DNA from: Ostrinia nubilalis
Taxonomy: Eukaryota; Arthropoda; Insecta; Lepidoptera; Crambidae
Reading direction: 5' to 3'
Assembly: GCF_963855985.1 (NCBI RefSeq)
Contig: NC_087119.1
Location: 8,844,001-8,908,000, forward strand
Length of the DNA stretch: 64,000 nt
In this document: piece after piece, positions 43,526-54,044 of the stretch
How the letters are laid out: the number at the start of each line of letters is the position of its first letter
How positions within the stretch are numbered: position 1 is the first letter of the stretch
Made by a program: the position numbers and the translations under genes
Notes under the pieces: model-generated
The model's database searches: none
Seen by the model: only the letters and a program-made list of their open reading frames with translations
What the model was told of the DNA's origin: nothing

Positions 43526-44812
43526 ATGCTAATACCTGACCGATCTCTCTAGCTAAAATCACGGCAAAGGTCCTTGACAGTGTGCTTGACTCTCTACTAG
43601 ATAAATATTTAAAATCACATGATGCTCAATTCGGGTTTAAGCCTGGACTGTCGACCGAGAGCGCCATCCTTAGTCTTAAGCACACTGTCAGGTACTACAC
43701 GGATCAGGGGACTCCCATTTACGCATGCTTCCTCGACCTCTCCAAGGCGTTCGATCTTGTGTCTTATGACATCCTTTGGGATAAGATGAGGAGGCAGGGC
43801 GTCCCGTCAGAAGTATCACAAATATTCCATTATTGGTATGCTAACCAGATTAACAGCGTAAGATGGGCTAACGTTTTTTCTGAGGAGTATGGGTTGCAGT
43901 GCGGGGTGAGACAGGGTGGGCTGACGTCTCCCAGGCTTTTCAACCTATACGTAAATGACCTCATTGTTGCCCTTAGCAGTATGCGTATCGGATGCTGGGT
44001 AGATGGTGTTTGTATCAACAACATAAGCTACGCTGATGATATGGTACTGCTGGCGCCAACAATGGGGGCTCTCAGAAAGATGGTGGGTGTGTGTGAAGCG
44101 TATGCTAAATGCCATGGCTTATTGTATAATGTGAAGAAGAGCGAATACATGGTATTTAAGGCCGCCAGTAAATGTCCAAACGTGGTACCCGACCTCTTGC
44201 TGAATGGGATGGGGTAAAGTTAAACAGAGTCACTAAATTTAAATATCTCGGACACTACGTTACTGATGACCTTAAAGATCATGTTGATATCGAGAGGGAA
44301 CGAAGGGCGCTGACAGTAAGGTGTAATATGTTGGCTCGCAGGTTTGCCCGATGTAATGACCATGTCAAGATCACTCTGTTTAAAGCATACTGTCAGAGTC
44401 TATACACGGGAAACCTGTGGACCACGTACTCGCAGAAATCGCTTAGCGTCCTTCGGGTCCAATTATAACAACGGTTTCAGGGTGCTGTTGGGCTTGCCTC
44501 GCTTCTGCAGTGCTTCGGAAATGTTTGCTCAGTCGCATACTGACGGCTTCTTTGCTGTCCTATGCAAGAAGACTGCCTCGTTGCTCAGTAGGATACGGGC
44601 GAGCCCCAACAGTATCCTGAAGACTGTGGCGGAGAGGTACGACTCTCCTATTATCCGACATTTCCTTCGGCTACTTCTTGCCGAACGGGTTGGATAATTA
44701 GTGGTATGTTATAATAAGTAAATTACTAACATAGTTGTATAAGGCACCCATTTACTAACCATGTGGATCATTGTTATCTTTAAATGAATAAATTGAATTG
44801 AATACTATAATT
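43526..44812 (+). pseudogene. LINE reverse-transcriptase fragment, left arm
   Basis: A 5'-truncated non-LTR element. It reads FGFKPGLSTESAILSLKH, ACFLDLSKAFDLVSYDILWD, CGVRQGGLTSPRLFNLYVN and ISYADDMVLLAPT, then the thumb and C-terminal part to LLAERVG. Compared with the right-arm copy it has an extra G near 44216 and another one-base change near 44465, which break the frame into three. It ends with an A/T-rich TTGAATTGAA tail at 44812. The CR1-like grouping is a guess. Confidence 0.8.
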
Positions 44813-45051
44813 TTATTATATGACAGCTCAAGAAAGTGTGACATGTCTCAGAAAAGTTATACTATCAAAAATAAAAGTTCATAAGCAACCCTGAAAAAAT
44901 ACATACAAAATCACTTTTGACCAACTTCAAAGGGCACGACAGCTTGACCCCGGGACAATTCGACCCCTGTGACAACTCGACCCCTGCGACAACTTGATTT
45001 TTTTCAACACTCAACACTTTTAACTTACTTCAAATGGTTTCACGACTGCTG

Positions 45052-45395
45052 GACAGTGGCGGCGTAGCATGGGTTGGCACCCGGGGCATAGCACAGCACA
45101 GCACCCCCCGTCATAAGTCCTTAATGTAAGTAAGTTGGGTATACATATAGCGGGGAGGTAAGACACCCCAAAATGGTCTGGTGCACCCCCTCTTTTGGGT
45201 TACCGATTGAATGAATGAAAGGTGTTAGTTCGAATGAGCTATATGATACCAATCGCAAACCCCCCCCCCCCGAATCATGGCATATCCTTGTTATACTAGC
45301 GCCAGTGAGTACTAATCTGCGTGACTTTTGTCACCCCCTGATGAGTGGCACCCGGGGCGCCCCCCCCCCCCCCTTAGGCCGCTAGTGGCTGGACC
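45052..45395. mobile_element. MITE CAGTGGCGGC, left arm copy
   Basis: It starts CAGTGGCGGCGTAGCATGGG and ends GGCCGCTAGTG. GCTGGA(C) occurs on both sides as a likely duplication, and the free site GCTGGACC is seen elsewhere in the minisatellite. It contains C homopolymers at about 45260 and 45361. The mirrored copy is 55664-56000. Confidence 0.65.
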
Positions 45396-46170
45396 CTACG
45401 ACTGCTTAACCCTACGACCACTCGAACCCTCCGACAACTTGTACTTGTGACCCTGTGACAAGTCGAACACTGCGACACGTCAACCCCTGCGACTACTCTG
45501 AGCATTTATTGTAGATACAGTTCAGGCATTGATTGATGGAGCTAAATGGTTTACAATAAGTATCATAGTTGAATATTTTGGACTTGTCGTAGGGGTCGAG
45601 TTGTCCGGGTCAAGTTTTTGTAGGGTCGAGCTTCGTTTAAAGTAGGTTAAAATTAATTTAATCGAGTTATCGCAGGGGTCGAGTTGTCACAGGGGTCCAG
45701 TTGTCGAACTGTCGTAGGGACCCTACGACAGTTTGACCCCGATGACAACTATGATACTTATTGTAAACCATTTAGCTCCATCAATCAATGCCTGAACAGA
45801 ATCTACAATAAATGCTCAGAGTAGTCGCAGGGGTTGACGTGTCGCAGTGTTCGACTTGTCACAGGGGTCGAGTTGTAATAGAGATCGACTTGTCGCAAGG
45901 ATCGAGGTGTCCAGGTCGAGTTTTCTTAACGCTCAAGCAGTCGTGATACCGTTTGAAGTAGGTCAAAAGTAATTTAATCGAGTTATCGCAGGGGTCAAGT
46001 TGTCGGAGGGTTCGAGTGGTCGTAGGGTTCAGCTGTCGTAGGGTCCAGCAGTCGTGAAACCATTTGAAGTAAGTCAAAAGTGTTGAGTGTTGAAAAAAAT
46101 CAAGTTGTCGCAGGGTTTGAGTTGTCGCAGGGGTCGAGTTGTCACAGGAGTCGAATTGTCCCGGGGTCAA
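45396..46170. repeat. 16-17 bp minisatellite, left arm
   Basis: Imperfect units such as CGACCCCTGCGACAACT or its complement fill the region. A local mirror is centred at about 45722 (GTCGTAGGGACCCTACGAC), around which the CTGAGCATTTATTGTAGAT blocks are inverted. Short frames through it are a by-product of the repeat. Confidence 0.8.
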
Positions 46171-46718
46171 GCTGTCGTGATACCCATTGAAGTTGGTCAA
46201 AAGTGATTTTGTATGTATTTTTTCAGGGTTGCTTATGGTTTTTTATTTTAGATATAACTTTTTTCTGAGACATGCATGTCACACTTGAGCTGTCATATAA
46301 TAAAATTATAGTATTATCATGTACTATCATATTATAAGGTAGGTATTAAAGTGCTACAGTTCTGGGGACGTTTTGTCCCATTGTTCTTTCAGGAAACCAT
46401 TCATAGTCATCATTACCATATACAAAGTGTCATCACCATAAGCCTAAATGATATGGTAATGATGTTAATGGTAATGACGAAAACGATTTTAAAATTATTT
46501 AAAAATAATTATCACCACTATTGGGACACCTCAATATTGCCATTTTTTTATTGTAATCACATGCTACAAAGTGCTAATTATTAGAAAAATATCGATATAT
46601 AAAACTTACCAAATCGCACAAAATGGGAATGACGCGAGCCGATGAGAAACTGCGAGTGTCTCTCGTTTTCGGAGTTTAAAAAGTCTCGGAGCTGCGTAAA
46701 TTGTACGTGCATTCTGTT

Positions 46719-47202
46719 CTGGGGTAAATCCGCGAAACAGTAAAAAACTTATGTTCCGATCGATAAAAAAATAACTGTTGGAGTTCTGGTAAATTAAACT
46801 TCTGAATAACGATTCATACAAGTTTCCACATAAGGCGCCATGATCCATATTGATTAAATACTTCAAGTTATTTCGATAATCAAGAAAACACGCACTAAAC
46901 GTCATTACCATCACAGTAAAAATACTGACCTTTGCCGTTGTCTTTTAATTTTTTTTACTTTACCTATACACAGACCAGATTTTGATTATAAATTTAAAAT
47001 GTACATATTTACCGTGACAAAATAACAAAATTATATTGAAATCGTATTAGCCAATAAAATGGAATCATGAATTGAAATATTGTCACGAGAAATCGTCATA
47101 GCCATCGCGGCAGCATCAAAGGTTCTTTAATGTGGCCGCGACGCGACTTATCCCCGCTTGTGTCCGCGCGTCCCACTCTTCAATTCGTTGCTCGTAACAG
47201 AA
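46719..47202. other. Palindrome centre (spacer)
   Basis: The 484-bp single-copy spacer is AT-rich on its left and GC-richer at about 47090-47200. A minus-strand frame across its left border (46606-46914) has no known features. Confidence 0.6.
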
Positions 47203-47809
47203 CAGAATGCACGTAAAATTTACGCAGCTCCGAGACTTTTTAAACTCCGAAAACGAGAGACACTCGCAGTTTGTCATCGGCTCGCGTCATTCCCATTTTG
47301 TGCGATTTGGTAAGTTTTATATATCGATATTTTTCTAATAATTAGCACTTTGTAGCATGTGATTACAATAAAAAAATGGCGATATTGAGGTGTCCCAATA
47401 GTGGTGACAATTATTTTTATATAATTTTAAAATCGTTTTCGTCATTACCATTAACATCATTACCATATCATTTAGGCTTATGGTGATGACACTTTGTATA
47501 TGGTAATGATGACTATGAATGGTTTCCTAAAAGAACAATGGGACAAAACGTCCCCAGAACTGTAGCACTTTAATACCTACCTTATAATATGATAGTACAT
47601 GATAATACTATAATTTTATTATAATATGACAGCTCAAGTGTGACATGCATGTCTCAGAAAAAAGTTATATCTAAAATAAGAATCCATAAGCAACCCTGAA
47701 AAAATACATACAAAATCACTTTTGACCGACTTCAATGGGTATCACGACAGCTTGACCCCGGGACAATTCGACTCCTGTGACAACTCGACCCCTGCGACAA
47801 CTCAAACCC
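47203..47809. repeat. Palindrome, right arm part 1
   Basis: This is the complement of 46125-46718. It contains TGCGCGATTTGG-type sequence, ATGGTAATGA units and the TATGACAGCTCAAG block, and then minisatellite where the R1-type LINE has inserted. Confidence 0.85.
47795..47809. repeat. Target duplication of the R1-type LINE, 3' side
   Basis: CGACAACTCAAACCC here equals 54916-54930 (15 bp). Confidence 0.85.
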
Positions 47810-48299
47810 TTTTTTTTTTTTTTTTTTTAGGTGGTAAAAATGCATTGAGCTGCATACCCGCCGCTGTGGTCAGGCGACGGGTTATGTGGGGCTCTCCCCT
47901 CCAGACGGGAGGGGCCTACCCACTAAAAATCCACCAGTGTCCTTCTTTCTGAGCATAGGGGAGTTGCCGGTGTAGCGAACCTTAACCCGAGTTCCACCTA
48001 TGCTCAGTTAATCCGCTGTGCGGACCCACCTTATTATTACCACAGGACAACTCTAATCAGGCGCCTATGCGCCTTCCGCCAGTTTATGTACAGCTGTACA
48101 ATCTTTACAATTTATGTACACAATATATACAGTAATATTCTAAGACTGTACAACTAATTACAAATATTTACAAAGATAGTTTACAAACGACGCCAGCCGA
48201 AGGGTGTAAAGGGCCCATCGGCTGGCGCCCACCACGCCTACTCCTTAATAAATTATATATACATAGTTTAACCTAACTGACTAGACAAACGACTAGATG

Positions 48300-51200
48300 T
48301 CAGAAACGTCGTGCAAAATCGCGACGCCTCCGACCCAATCTCTTTCGCCGAGCAGGGTCCGCGAGGGGATCCTCCTCTCTGGCTCTCTCGGCTTCCTCCT
48401 TTGAGGACATGACCGCCTCGCAGAAGGCCTTCACTGAGTCCCATCCCGTGTCACTACCGACCATAGCTTTGACCACAGCTGGCAGCCTTAAATCACTTCC
48501 AATAACTGCACAGAGCTGAGTTCTGTGCTGTGTCCATTCCGGGCAGTCTTCCACAGTATGCTCCGCTGTGTCGACAGCGGCGCCACAGTGGTGACACATA
48601 GGGGTCCTCTCGCGGCCGATGCGGTGCAGGAATTTCCCGAAACAACCATGTCCGGTCAACACCTGCACCATCCGGTAGGTGAGGGAGCCCTTTCGTCTTT
48701 CAGTCCAGTCTTTAAGGCAGGGCTGAAGGGCAGCAACCGTGCGGTGGCCTGCACTGGGCTCCTCCAGCCACTCAGCCCATTCTTCTATAATAGACTCGCG
48801 GGCCTCCTCCCTCCACTTCTCAATTTCGCGGGGTGCTGGGGGGTTCCCACTGCGCTTTGCAGCAGCGGTTCGGTGGTATACATCCGCCAGCACCTTGGCC
48901 TCAAGCTCCCAGGGGGGAGTACCCGCGAGGGCGCATGCCGCTTCTCTGGAAACTGTGCAGTATGCACGAACTACCCTCTTAGCGACGATCCGCTGCGGCT
49001 TTCTGAGCGCTGATACGTTATCCCGGCAAAGGGAGTCTACCCATATTGGGGCGCCGTACAGGGCCATAGATCTCACGACCCCTGCAAACAAGCGGCGGCA
49101 CCCCATGTGTGGGCCTCCCAAATTGGGCATTACCCGGCATAAAGCGCCGGACACCCTTGTCAGTTTTGGAGACAAAGCCTTAAAATGTGCCTTAAAGTTC
49201 CACCGGCTGTCGAGGACCAAACCTAAGTATTTCATGGTCGCCTCGACGCCGATAGAGACGCCACCCACAACCATTGCGGAGCCCACCGGAGGTCTTCTTC
49301 GCGGCCCATGAAAGCAAATGGCCTCTGACTTATGCAGGGCTACTGTGAGGCCTAGGCGTCTGATGCGCCTGACTACTTCCGCCACCCCTGCTGTTGCTCG
49401 GACGGCAGCTTCCCGGTATGTCTTGTCTTTGGCCATCACAAGTGTATCATCTGCGTAGCAGACGATTTTTACTCCTGGCAGACGGTTTCCTCTTATGGCC
49501 CAGTCATAACCGATGTTCCACAGGAGTGGCCCAAGAACCGAGCCCTGTGGCACACCGCATGACACCGGCCTTCTGCCCCATCCGTCGGCCGTCGGAAATA
49601 CTACCTCCCGGTCTTTGAGGTAGGCTTGAATGATCTTCTGCAAGTATAAAGGGACCCTGTGGTGTTTCAGAGCTTCCTCTATACATGTGTGGGGAAGGCT
49701 ATTGAAAGCGTTGGCGATGTCAAGAGAAACCGCCACAACGCTGCCCCCTCTAGCCACCTCTCGCTCAGTAAAATCCTTGACGTCGGCTATGGCATCCAGG
49801 GTGGACCGACCACGCCGGAATCCGAACTGGTTTGAGGCCAAGTTCGGCCCAGTTTCTTCCAGGTGCCTGTTCAGACGGGTAGCGATAACGCGCTCGAAGA
49901 GCTTCGCCGCCTCGTCTAACAGGACAATTGGCCTATATGCCGATGGTGACTCGGCCGGCCGTCCCTCTTTCTTCAGGAGAACAAGTTTCCCTGTCTTCCA
50001 CTCCTGTGGGAAGGTTCCGTCTCTTAGACACGTCGAGAGTAGCGCTCGAAATCGTGGCTCAAGGCCGTTTTTAAGGGCAAGCACCCACGCTTTTCCTGGC
50101 ACTCCATCTGGGCCAGGCGCGGTGTTCTTAGCCTGGAGACGCAGAATAGCCGCACCTAGCTCTCCTTCAGAGACATCTTGTGCTTCACTGGTATCAGCCC
50201 CGGTTGAGCTATACCGTACCGGTGGTGTAAAGTCCGGCCTCGGTGGGAAAAGGGCTGTTACAACGGTTCGAAGGAGACCAGGATCCATGCTGGTGGTAAT
50301 TGGAGGAGCCCACGATCTCAATTTGCTCATAACGAGCTTGTAGGGCCTCCCCCATGGATCCTGATTAAGAGTGGAGAGGAGTTCCTCCCAGGCGGCGTTT
50401 TTAGCCGCCCCTATCGCACCCCTTAACTCCTTTTTCGCCTGCTGGTATGCTGCATACAGTGGGACGTCTTGCGCCTCATTCCTACGCTGTCTCCTGCGAT
50501 GCCGGGAGTATTGGCGCCTGGCCACCACACATGCCTCCCTGAGACGAGCCAGTTCCGGAGACCACCAGTGCACCGCTGTACGAGCCGGCAGCGCCCTTAC
50601 CCTGGGCATCGCCGAGTCGCACACGTGCGACATGGCCTCGCGGAACCACCCGACCTCGTTATTCGGCTCAGCATTAGATGACAATGGTGACCAGCTCTCG
50701 ACGAGAGACGCCACCACTAACGCTTCTCTGTCCAAACGTTTAAGCGCCCATCGTGGACCCAATGTGTCCGGGGGACGGCTTGAACTGCTCGGGGCAGCCT
50801 GGAGGGGAGAGATGTCGAAACGCACATATCTGTGGTCCGATAAAGTCTCAACCTCCTCCAGCACCTCCCAGTTCTGGACGCGGCACGCCAAGGCGGGAGT
50901 TGCAAACGTTACATCTACAACCGATCCACCCTGCATCCGCACGCATGTTTCTATCGTTCCCCTGTTCAGGATGACAAGACCGTGCGACACCAGCCACTCC
51001 TCGAGTACCTCACCCCTTGCGTCTGTTATGCGGGAGCCCCACGCAGTTGACTTTGCATTTAGGTCGCCCATCACGATAGTATGATGAGGGTGGCCCCAGC
51101 CGGATATTAGTGTTCCTACCTCTGCCAGAAATCTCTCGAACTCCGAGATAGGTCGGTTTGGTGAGAAGTATCCCCCGACAATTACTGTGTCACCCACTAG

Positions 51201-51437
51201 GACAGCGACGCAACCACGGCCTCTCCGTACCTTTCTAAAAGGTTCGGAATCAGCTGCTGTGTTGGTAATTACAGCTACTTTTTCATCCACATCGCCGGCC
51301 CAGTTTTCTCGTTTGTGGACGAAATAGGGTTCGGACACCACGCAGATATGGGTCATCCACTGTGTCAGGCTCTGATATAAAAGGTCTTGAGCTCTGGCAC
51401 AGTGGTTGACATTCGCCAGTAAGAACTTTCGAGCCAT
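48300..51437 (-). CDS. R1-type LINE ORF2: endonuclease and reverse transcriptase
   Basis: The 1045-aa protein begins MARKFLLANVNHCARAQDLL. The endonuclease (about 1-215) has VSEPYF, GRGCVAVLV, MGDLNAKSTAWGS, SVVDVTFATPAL and LSDHRYVRF. The reverse transcriptase (about 420-740) has AYRPIVLLDEAAKLFERVI, FGFRRGRSTLDAI, VSLDIANAFNSLP, CGVPQGSVLGPLLWN and CYADDTLVMA. There is no RNase H. The C-terminus has CHHCGAAVDTAEHTVEDC, the Cys-Cys-His-Cys motif of R1 elements. Uninterrupted. It starts 24 bases after the ORF1 stop. Confidence 0.92.
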   Translation of the reverse strand: MARKFLLANVNHCARAQDLLYQSLTQWMTHICVVSEPYFVHKRENWAGDVDEKVAVITNTAADSEPFRKVRRGRGCVAVLVGDTVIVGGYFSPNRPISEFERFLAEVGTLISGWGHPHHTIVMGDLNAKSTAWGSRITDARGEVLEEWLVSHGLVILNRGTIETCVRMQGGSVVDVTFATPALACRVQNWEVLEEVETLSDHRYVRFDISPLQAAPSSSSRPPDTLGPRWALKRLDREALVVASLVESWSPLSSNAEPNNEVGWFREAMSHVCDSAMPRVRALPARTAVHWWSPELARLREACVVARRQYSRHRRRQRRNEAQDVPLYAAYQQAKKELRGAIGAAKNAAWEELLSTLNQDPWGRPYKLVMSKLRSWAPPITTSMDPGLLRTVVTALFPPRPDFTPPVRYSSTGADTSEAQDVSEGELGAAILRLQAKNTAPGPDGVPGKAWVLALKNGLEPRFRALLSTCLRDGTFPQEWKTGKLVLLKKEGRPAESPSAYRPIVLLDEAAKLFERVIATRLNRHLEETGPNLASNQFGFRRGRSTLDAIADVKDFTEREVARGGSVVAVSLDIANAFNSLPHTCIEEALKHHRVPLYLQKIIQAYLKDREVVFPTADGWGRRPVSCGVPQGSVLGPLLWNIGYDWAIRGNRLPGVKIVCYADDTLVMAKDKTYREAAVRATAGVAEVVRRIRRLGLTVALHKSEAICFHGPRRRPPVGSAMVVGGVSIGVEATMKYLGLVLDSRWNFKAHFKALSPKLTRVSGALCRVMPNLGGPHMGCRRLFAGVVRSMALYGAPIWVDSLCRDNVSALRKPQRIVAKRVVRAYCTVSREAACALAGTPPWELEAKVLADVYHRTAAAKRSGNPPAPREIEKWREEARESIIEEWAEWLEEPSAGHRTVAALQPCLKDWTERRKGSLTYRMVQVLTGHGCFGKFLHRIGRERTPMCHHCGAAVDTAEHTVEDCPEWTQHRTQLCAVIGSDLRLPAVVKAMVGSDTGWDSVKAFCEAVMSSKEEAERAREEDPLADPARRKRLGRRRRDFARRF

Positions 51438-51461
51438 TATTTACTCTCCAGCCATGTCAAC

Positions 51462-53711
51462 CTACTCTTGCCCCACAGTGGGGTGGGATGGCACTGGCTG
51501 GCTATGTGCACTTGCCGCTGCCCTCCTTCCTACCTTCTTTGCCGGTGCCTTGCAGGCTTTGGCACCCACTCGGTGTCCGGCTGGTTTCTCGGTCGCTGCA
51601 CATATCGAGCAATGAGGCTCGTTAGTGCATGTTACTGCAATATGGCCGAGTTGCCCACACTTGTAGCACTGCCGGCTACGATCAACTTCAGCCGGACACA
51701 CGGCTTGGACATGCCCTGCTTCCAAGCAACGGAAACACCTAAGATCTCTCGCAGGAAGGAGCCGCACTCTAGCTGCGACCCATCCTACGAGAAGGCGCCC
51801 CTCTAACACCTTTTTGGCTGCAACGATTGGGCAGCGAACCCACGCGGCGAAAAGTCCGGTGTGATCGCGGCGTGGGGCACCGACTTTGATCTGATCAGTC
51901 GGGCAGTCTCCCAATTTAGCTATCGCCGCTGCAACCTCCTCAGCTGTCACCGAGTCGTCCAGCCCCGACACCCTGAGATCGGAGCTCTTGACAGGTCTGG
52001 ACACCCGCACTTCCTCCTCCTTAAATATTTGCCTGAGCTTATCCGCCAAGGAGTCCGCTTTATCATCGCTTGCAGTACCGGAGACTTCTAATATAGTGGC
52101 TCCTGTCAGTGCCTTCCGAAAGCGAACGGCCTCAATGCCCAATTCGGCAATGTCAATTCGCCGTTTCGCCTCCCCGATAACCTTTTCATAAGTTAATCCC
52201 TTCTCGTTAGCCCCAGGCTGAACGGATACCACCACTGCAGCGGATTTGGGCGGACGCATCCTGGCCGGTGCGGACGGAGCCATTTTCTTTGGCACCTTGG
52301 TAGGTGGTTTTTTCCCCCCGCTGCTATTTATCTTCCCCTTCTTCACTACCGTGCTCCAGCCTTCGCTCATGGAAGCCGGTGCAGGCGGCAGGAGTCGGGG
52401 GACGGGTGGGGCAGAGGCTGCTGGAGCCACTTTTGGCGTTTTCCCCTTCCGATTCTTTCTTTTGGAACTGCTCTCCTTTCCCTCTACGACAATAGGGGCA
52501 GTTATTTCTTCTCTAGCCGGTAAAGAACGTGGTTCAGGTGGCTGTGCTTTGGATTTCTTAGTTTTGGGAGGTGGCTGTAAGGAGGCCTCTTCTCTCTTCT
52601 TCTCGAAAGCCAGGGCCGGGCGAAGCCGAGGCTCAGGGTTTAGACGCGGTTCGAGTCCTTCGACTCGAGCATTGATCCGCGCCGTTGCTACACCTAATAT
52701 TTTCGCTGCCCACTCCTCCATATTGGAGGGTGATGCCCCGTCGGGGGTGGCGTTATCGTCTGCAGCTGCAGCTGTCGGAGGAGTCGCAGCGTTGATTTTG
52801 TCTTCTTTGAGTTTGGCAATTTCGCTGCGAAGCTCTGCTAGTTCCCTTTTTAGCTGCTCGTTCGCCTTAGTGAGTTTTTCTATTTCCTCACTTTGTGTCC
52901 TCTTGTTGAGCGTCTCTACCACCGTGCTGATAGTAGTGGCAGCCTCATTAAAGGTATTTTGAAATGTACCTTTCAGATTTCCGCTATTTTTTGCGCAGTA
53001 TATGATGGCTTCGGTACTGGCCTGAGCCGCCTCCGTAAGCTCTTTAGCAGTAAGATCTCGGGCGAGCAAGTGCGCCCGTGCTCTCATTTTTTTCAATTTG
53101 CTCGTATAAACGACAGCTTGTTCTTCTGCGTCTGCCTGACGAGCTTCCCATTTTCCTTTCTTTCGCTGCTCTTTGGCAGTGGTCTGTTCGGCTCGGGCGC
53201 TAGTAGTAGTAACCGGCCTGCCTCGACCTCTTCGGTTGTGTATAGCAGCAGTAGAGATCTTTGGTGAACGCACCGAGCTGTCCGTTGTGCTACCATCGTC
53301 GTCCATATACGGAAGCTGACGTTTCCGTGACCAGAAGCGCGGCGAGCGCGGCTCTGCACGCGAAGCGTCAGTAGTGTCAGACCAATTGTCAACATCCAAG
53401 CGTTCCAGCGACACGCGTAGTTCGCGGCGTGCTGTCTCTTCCATCGGTCCTGCGCAGGAACCAGACCCAATTGTATTTACAATCTGTTCATTATCTACAG
53501 TCGTCATCTCCGCTATATACATATTATTATTTACATTGTCGGCCTCTCCGTCCTCTCTATCTCCAAACGTTATATCTACAAACGCGGTTTCCCGCGGAAC
53601 AGGCTTGGTCTCCCCGTATACGCGAGACCGACCACCCGAAGGGCGGCCACGGGATTCCCCAGCACAGCTGGGACCCGCCCGGGTACAATATTCATTTACA
53701 GCACTGTCCAT
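51462..53711 (-). CDS. R1-type LINE ORF1: Gag-like CCHC protein
   Basis: The 749-aa protein starts MDSAVNEYCTRAGPSCAGES. The middle is rich in charged residues with a coiled-coil look (about 255-320, EEIEKLTKANEQLKREL). A Pro/Lys-rich linker and an RRM-like region (about 530-650) follow. Three zinc knuckles end it: CFRCLEAGHVQAVC, CYKCGQLGHIAVTC and CSICAATEKPAGH with a distal Cys. This is the standard ORF1 of the R1 clade, which packages the LINE RNA. Uninterrupted. Confidence 0.88.
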   Translation of the reverse strand: MDSAVNEYCTRAGPSCAGESRGRPSGGRSRVYGETKPVPRETAFVDITFGDREDGEADNVNNNMYIAEMTTVDNEQIVNTIGSGSCAGPMEETARRELRVSLERLDVDNWSDTTDASRAEPRSPRFWSRKRQLPYMDDDGSTTDSSVRSPKISTAAIHNRRGRGRPVTTTSARAEQTTAKEQRKKGKWEARQADAEEQAVVYTSKLKKMRARAHLLARDLTAKELTEAAQASTEAIIYCAKNSGNLKGTFQNTFNEAATTISTVVETLNKRTQSEEIEKLTKANEQLKRELAELRSEIAKLKEDKINAATPPTAAAADDNATPDGASPSNMEEWAAKILGVATARINARVEGLEPRLNPEPRLRPALAFEKKREEASLQPPPKTKKSKAQPPEPRSLPAREEITAPIVVEGKESSSKRKNRKGKTPKVAPAASAPPVPRLLPPAPASMSEGWSTVVKKGKINSSGGKKPPTKVPKKMAPSAPARMRPPKSAAVVVSVQPGANEKGLTYEKVIGEAKRRIDIAELGIEAVRFRKALTGATILEVSGTASDDKADSLADKLRQIFKEEEVRVSRPVKSSDLRVSGLDDSVTAEEVAAAIAKLGDCPTDQIKVGAPRRDHTGLFAAWVRCPIVAAKKVLEGRLLVGWVAARVRLLPARDLRCFRCLEAGHVQAVCPAEVDRSRQCYKCGQLGHIAVTCTNEPHCSICAATEKPAGHRVGAKACKAPAKKVGRRAAASAHSQPVPSHPTVGQE

Positions 53712-54044
53712 AATAGCATCTGCTTACGGGCGCAGGTACCCCACCTTTCCTCTCCGGGCGAGTTAGCGGCCGGTGCTACTCCACCGACCATATCGAGCCT
53801 ATTCAGACCCGATATCGCTCCTCGGCCCCCACCAGTCCTTGGCGTTTGAGGGTTTTAGAGACTTTTCCTTGTCTTGGCCCCGACTTCCGTAGCCGAGGCC
53901 CCCGGCCCCCCTCCATTGGGGGGTTACGGGTTGCCCGACAGGCCCGCCGAGTTGACGAAACCTGCCGCGCCGGTGAGGAGTCAGCCGCCCGCGTGACAGA
54001 ACACGCGGACGTTGCCCGGGATGCACCACGGGGAGGTCCCTCAC
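53712..54044 (-). other. R1-type LINE 5' UTR
   Basis: GC-rich leader of the LINE, continued at 54898-54915 beyond the MITE. Such 5' UTRs carry the internal promoter in R1-type elements; no motif is assigned here. Confidence 0.6.

Larger units (their letters stand above)
43861..46718. repeat. Palindrome, left arm
   Basis: From 46718 leftwards this is the inverted counterpart of 47203 onwards, once the later insertions in the right arm are removed. It holds, from the centre outwards, a TIR-like block (46340-46718), minisatellite (about 45400-46170), a MITE (45052-45395), more minisatellite (44940-45000) and the LINE fragment. The arm is about 2.86 kb within the window; the partner runs out of the window. 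Confidence 0.85.

Noticed and set aside
43526..44812. An active LINE
   Set aside because: It lacks the endonuclease and the 5' half and has two frame breaks.
45396..46170. A CRISPR array
   Set aside because: The units are imperfect, without unique spacers of fixed length, and the genome is animal.
45859..46200. Frames of 113 aa (and 54966-55184, 55919-56152) in the minisatellite
   Set aside because: They consist only of repeat-derived Thr/Arg/Asp-rich units and appear in both arms with breaks.
46606..46914. A 102-aa frame at the palindrome centre
   Set aside because: Half of it lies in the arm and half in the spacer; no motif, and the mirrored arm does not keep the frame.
48525..53766. Many plus-strand frames of 60-238 aa
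   Set aside because: They are antisense shadows of the two GC-rich R1-type LINE ORFs.
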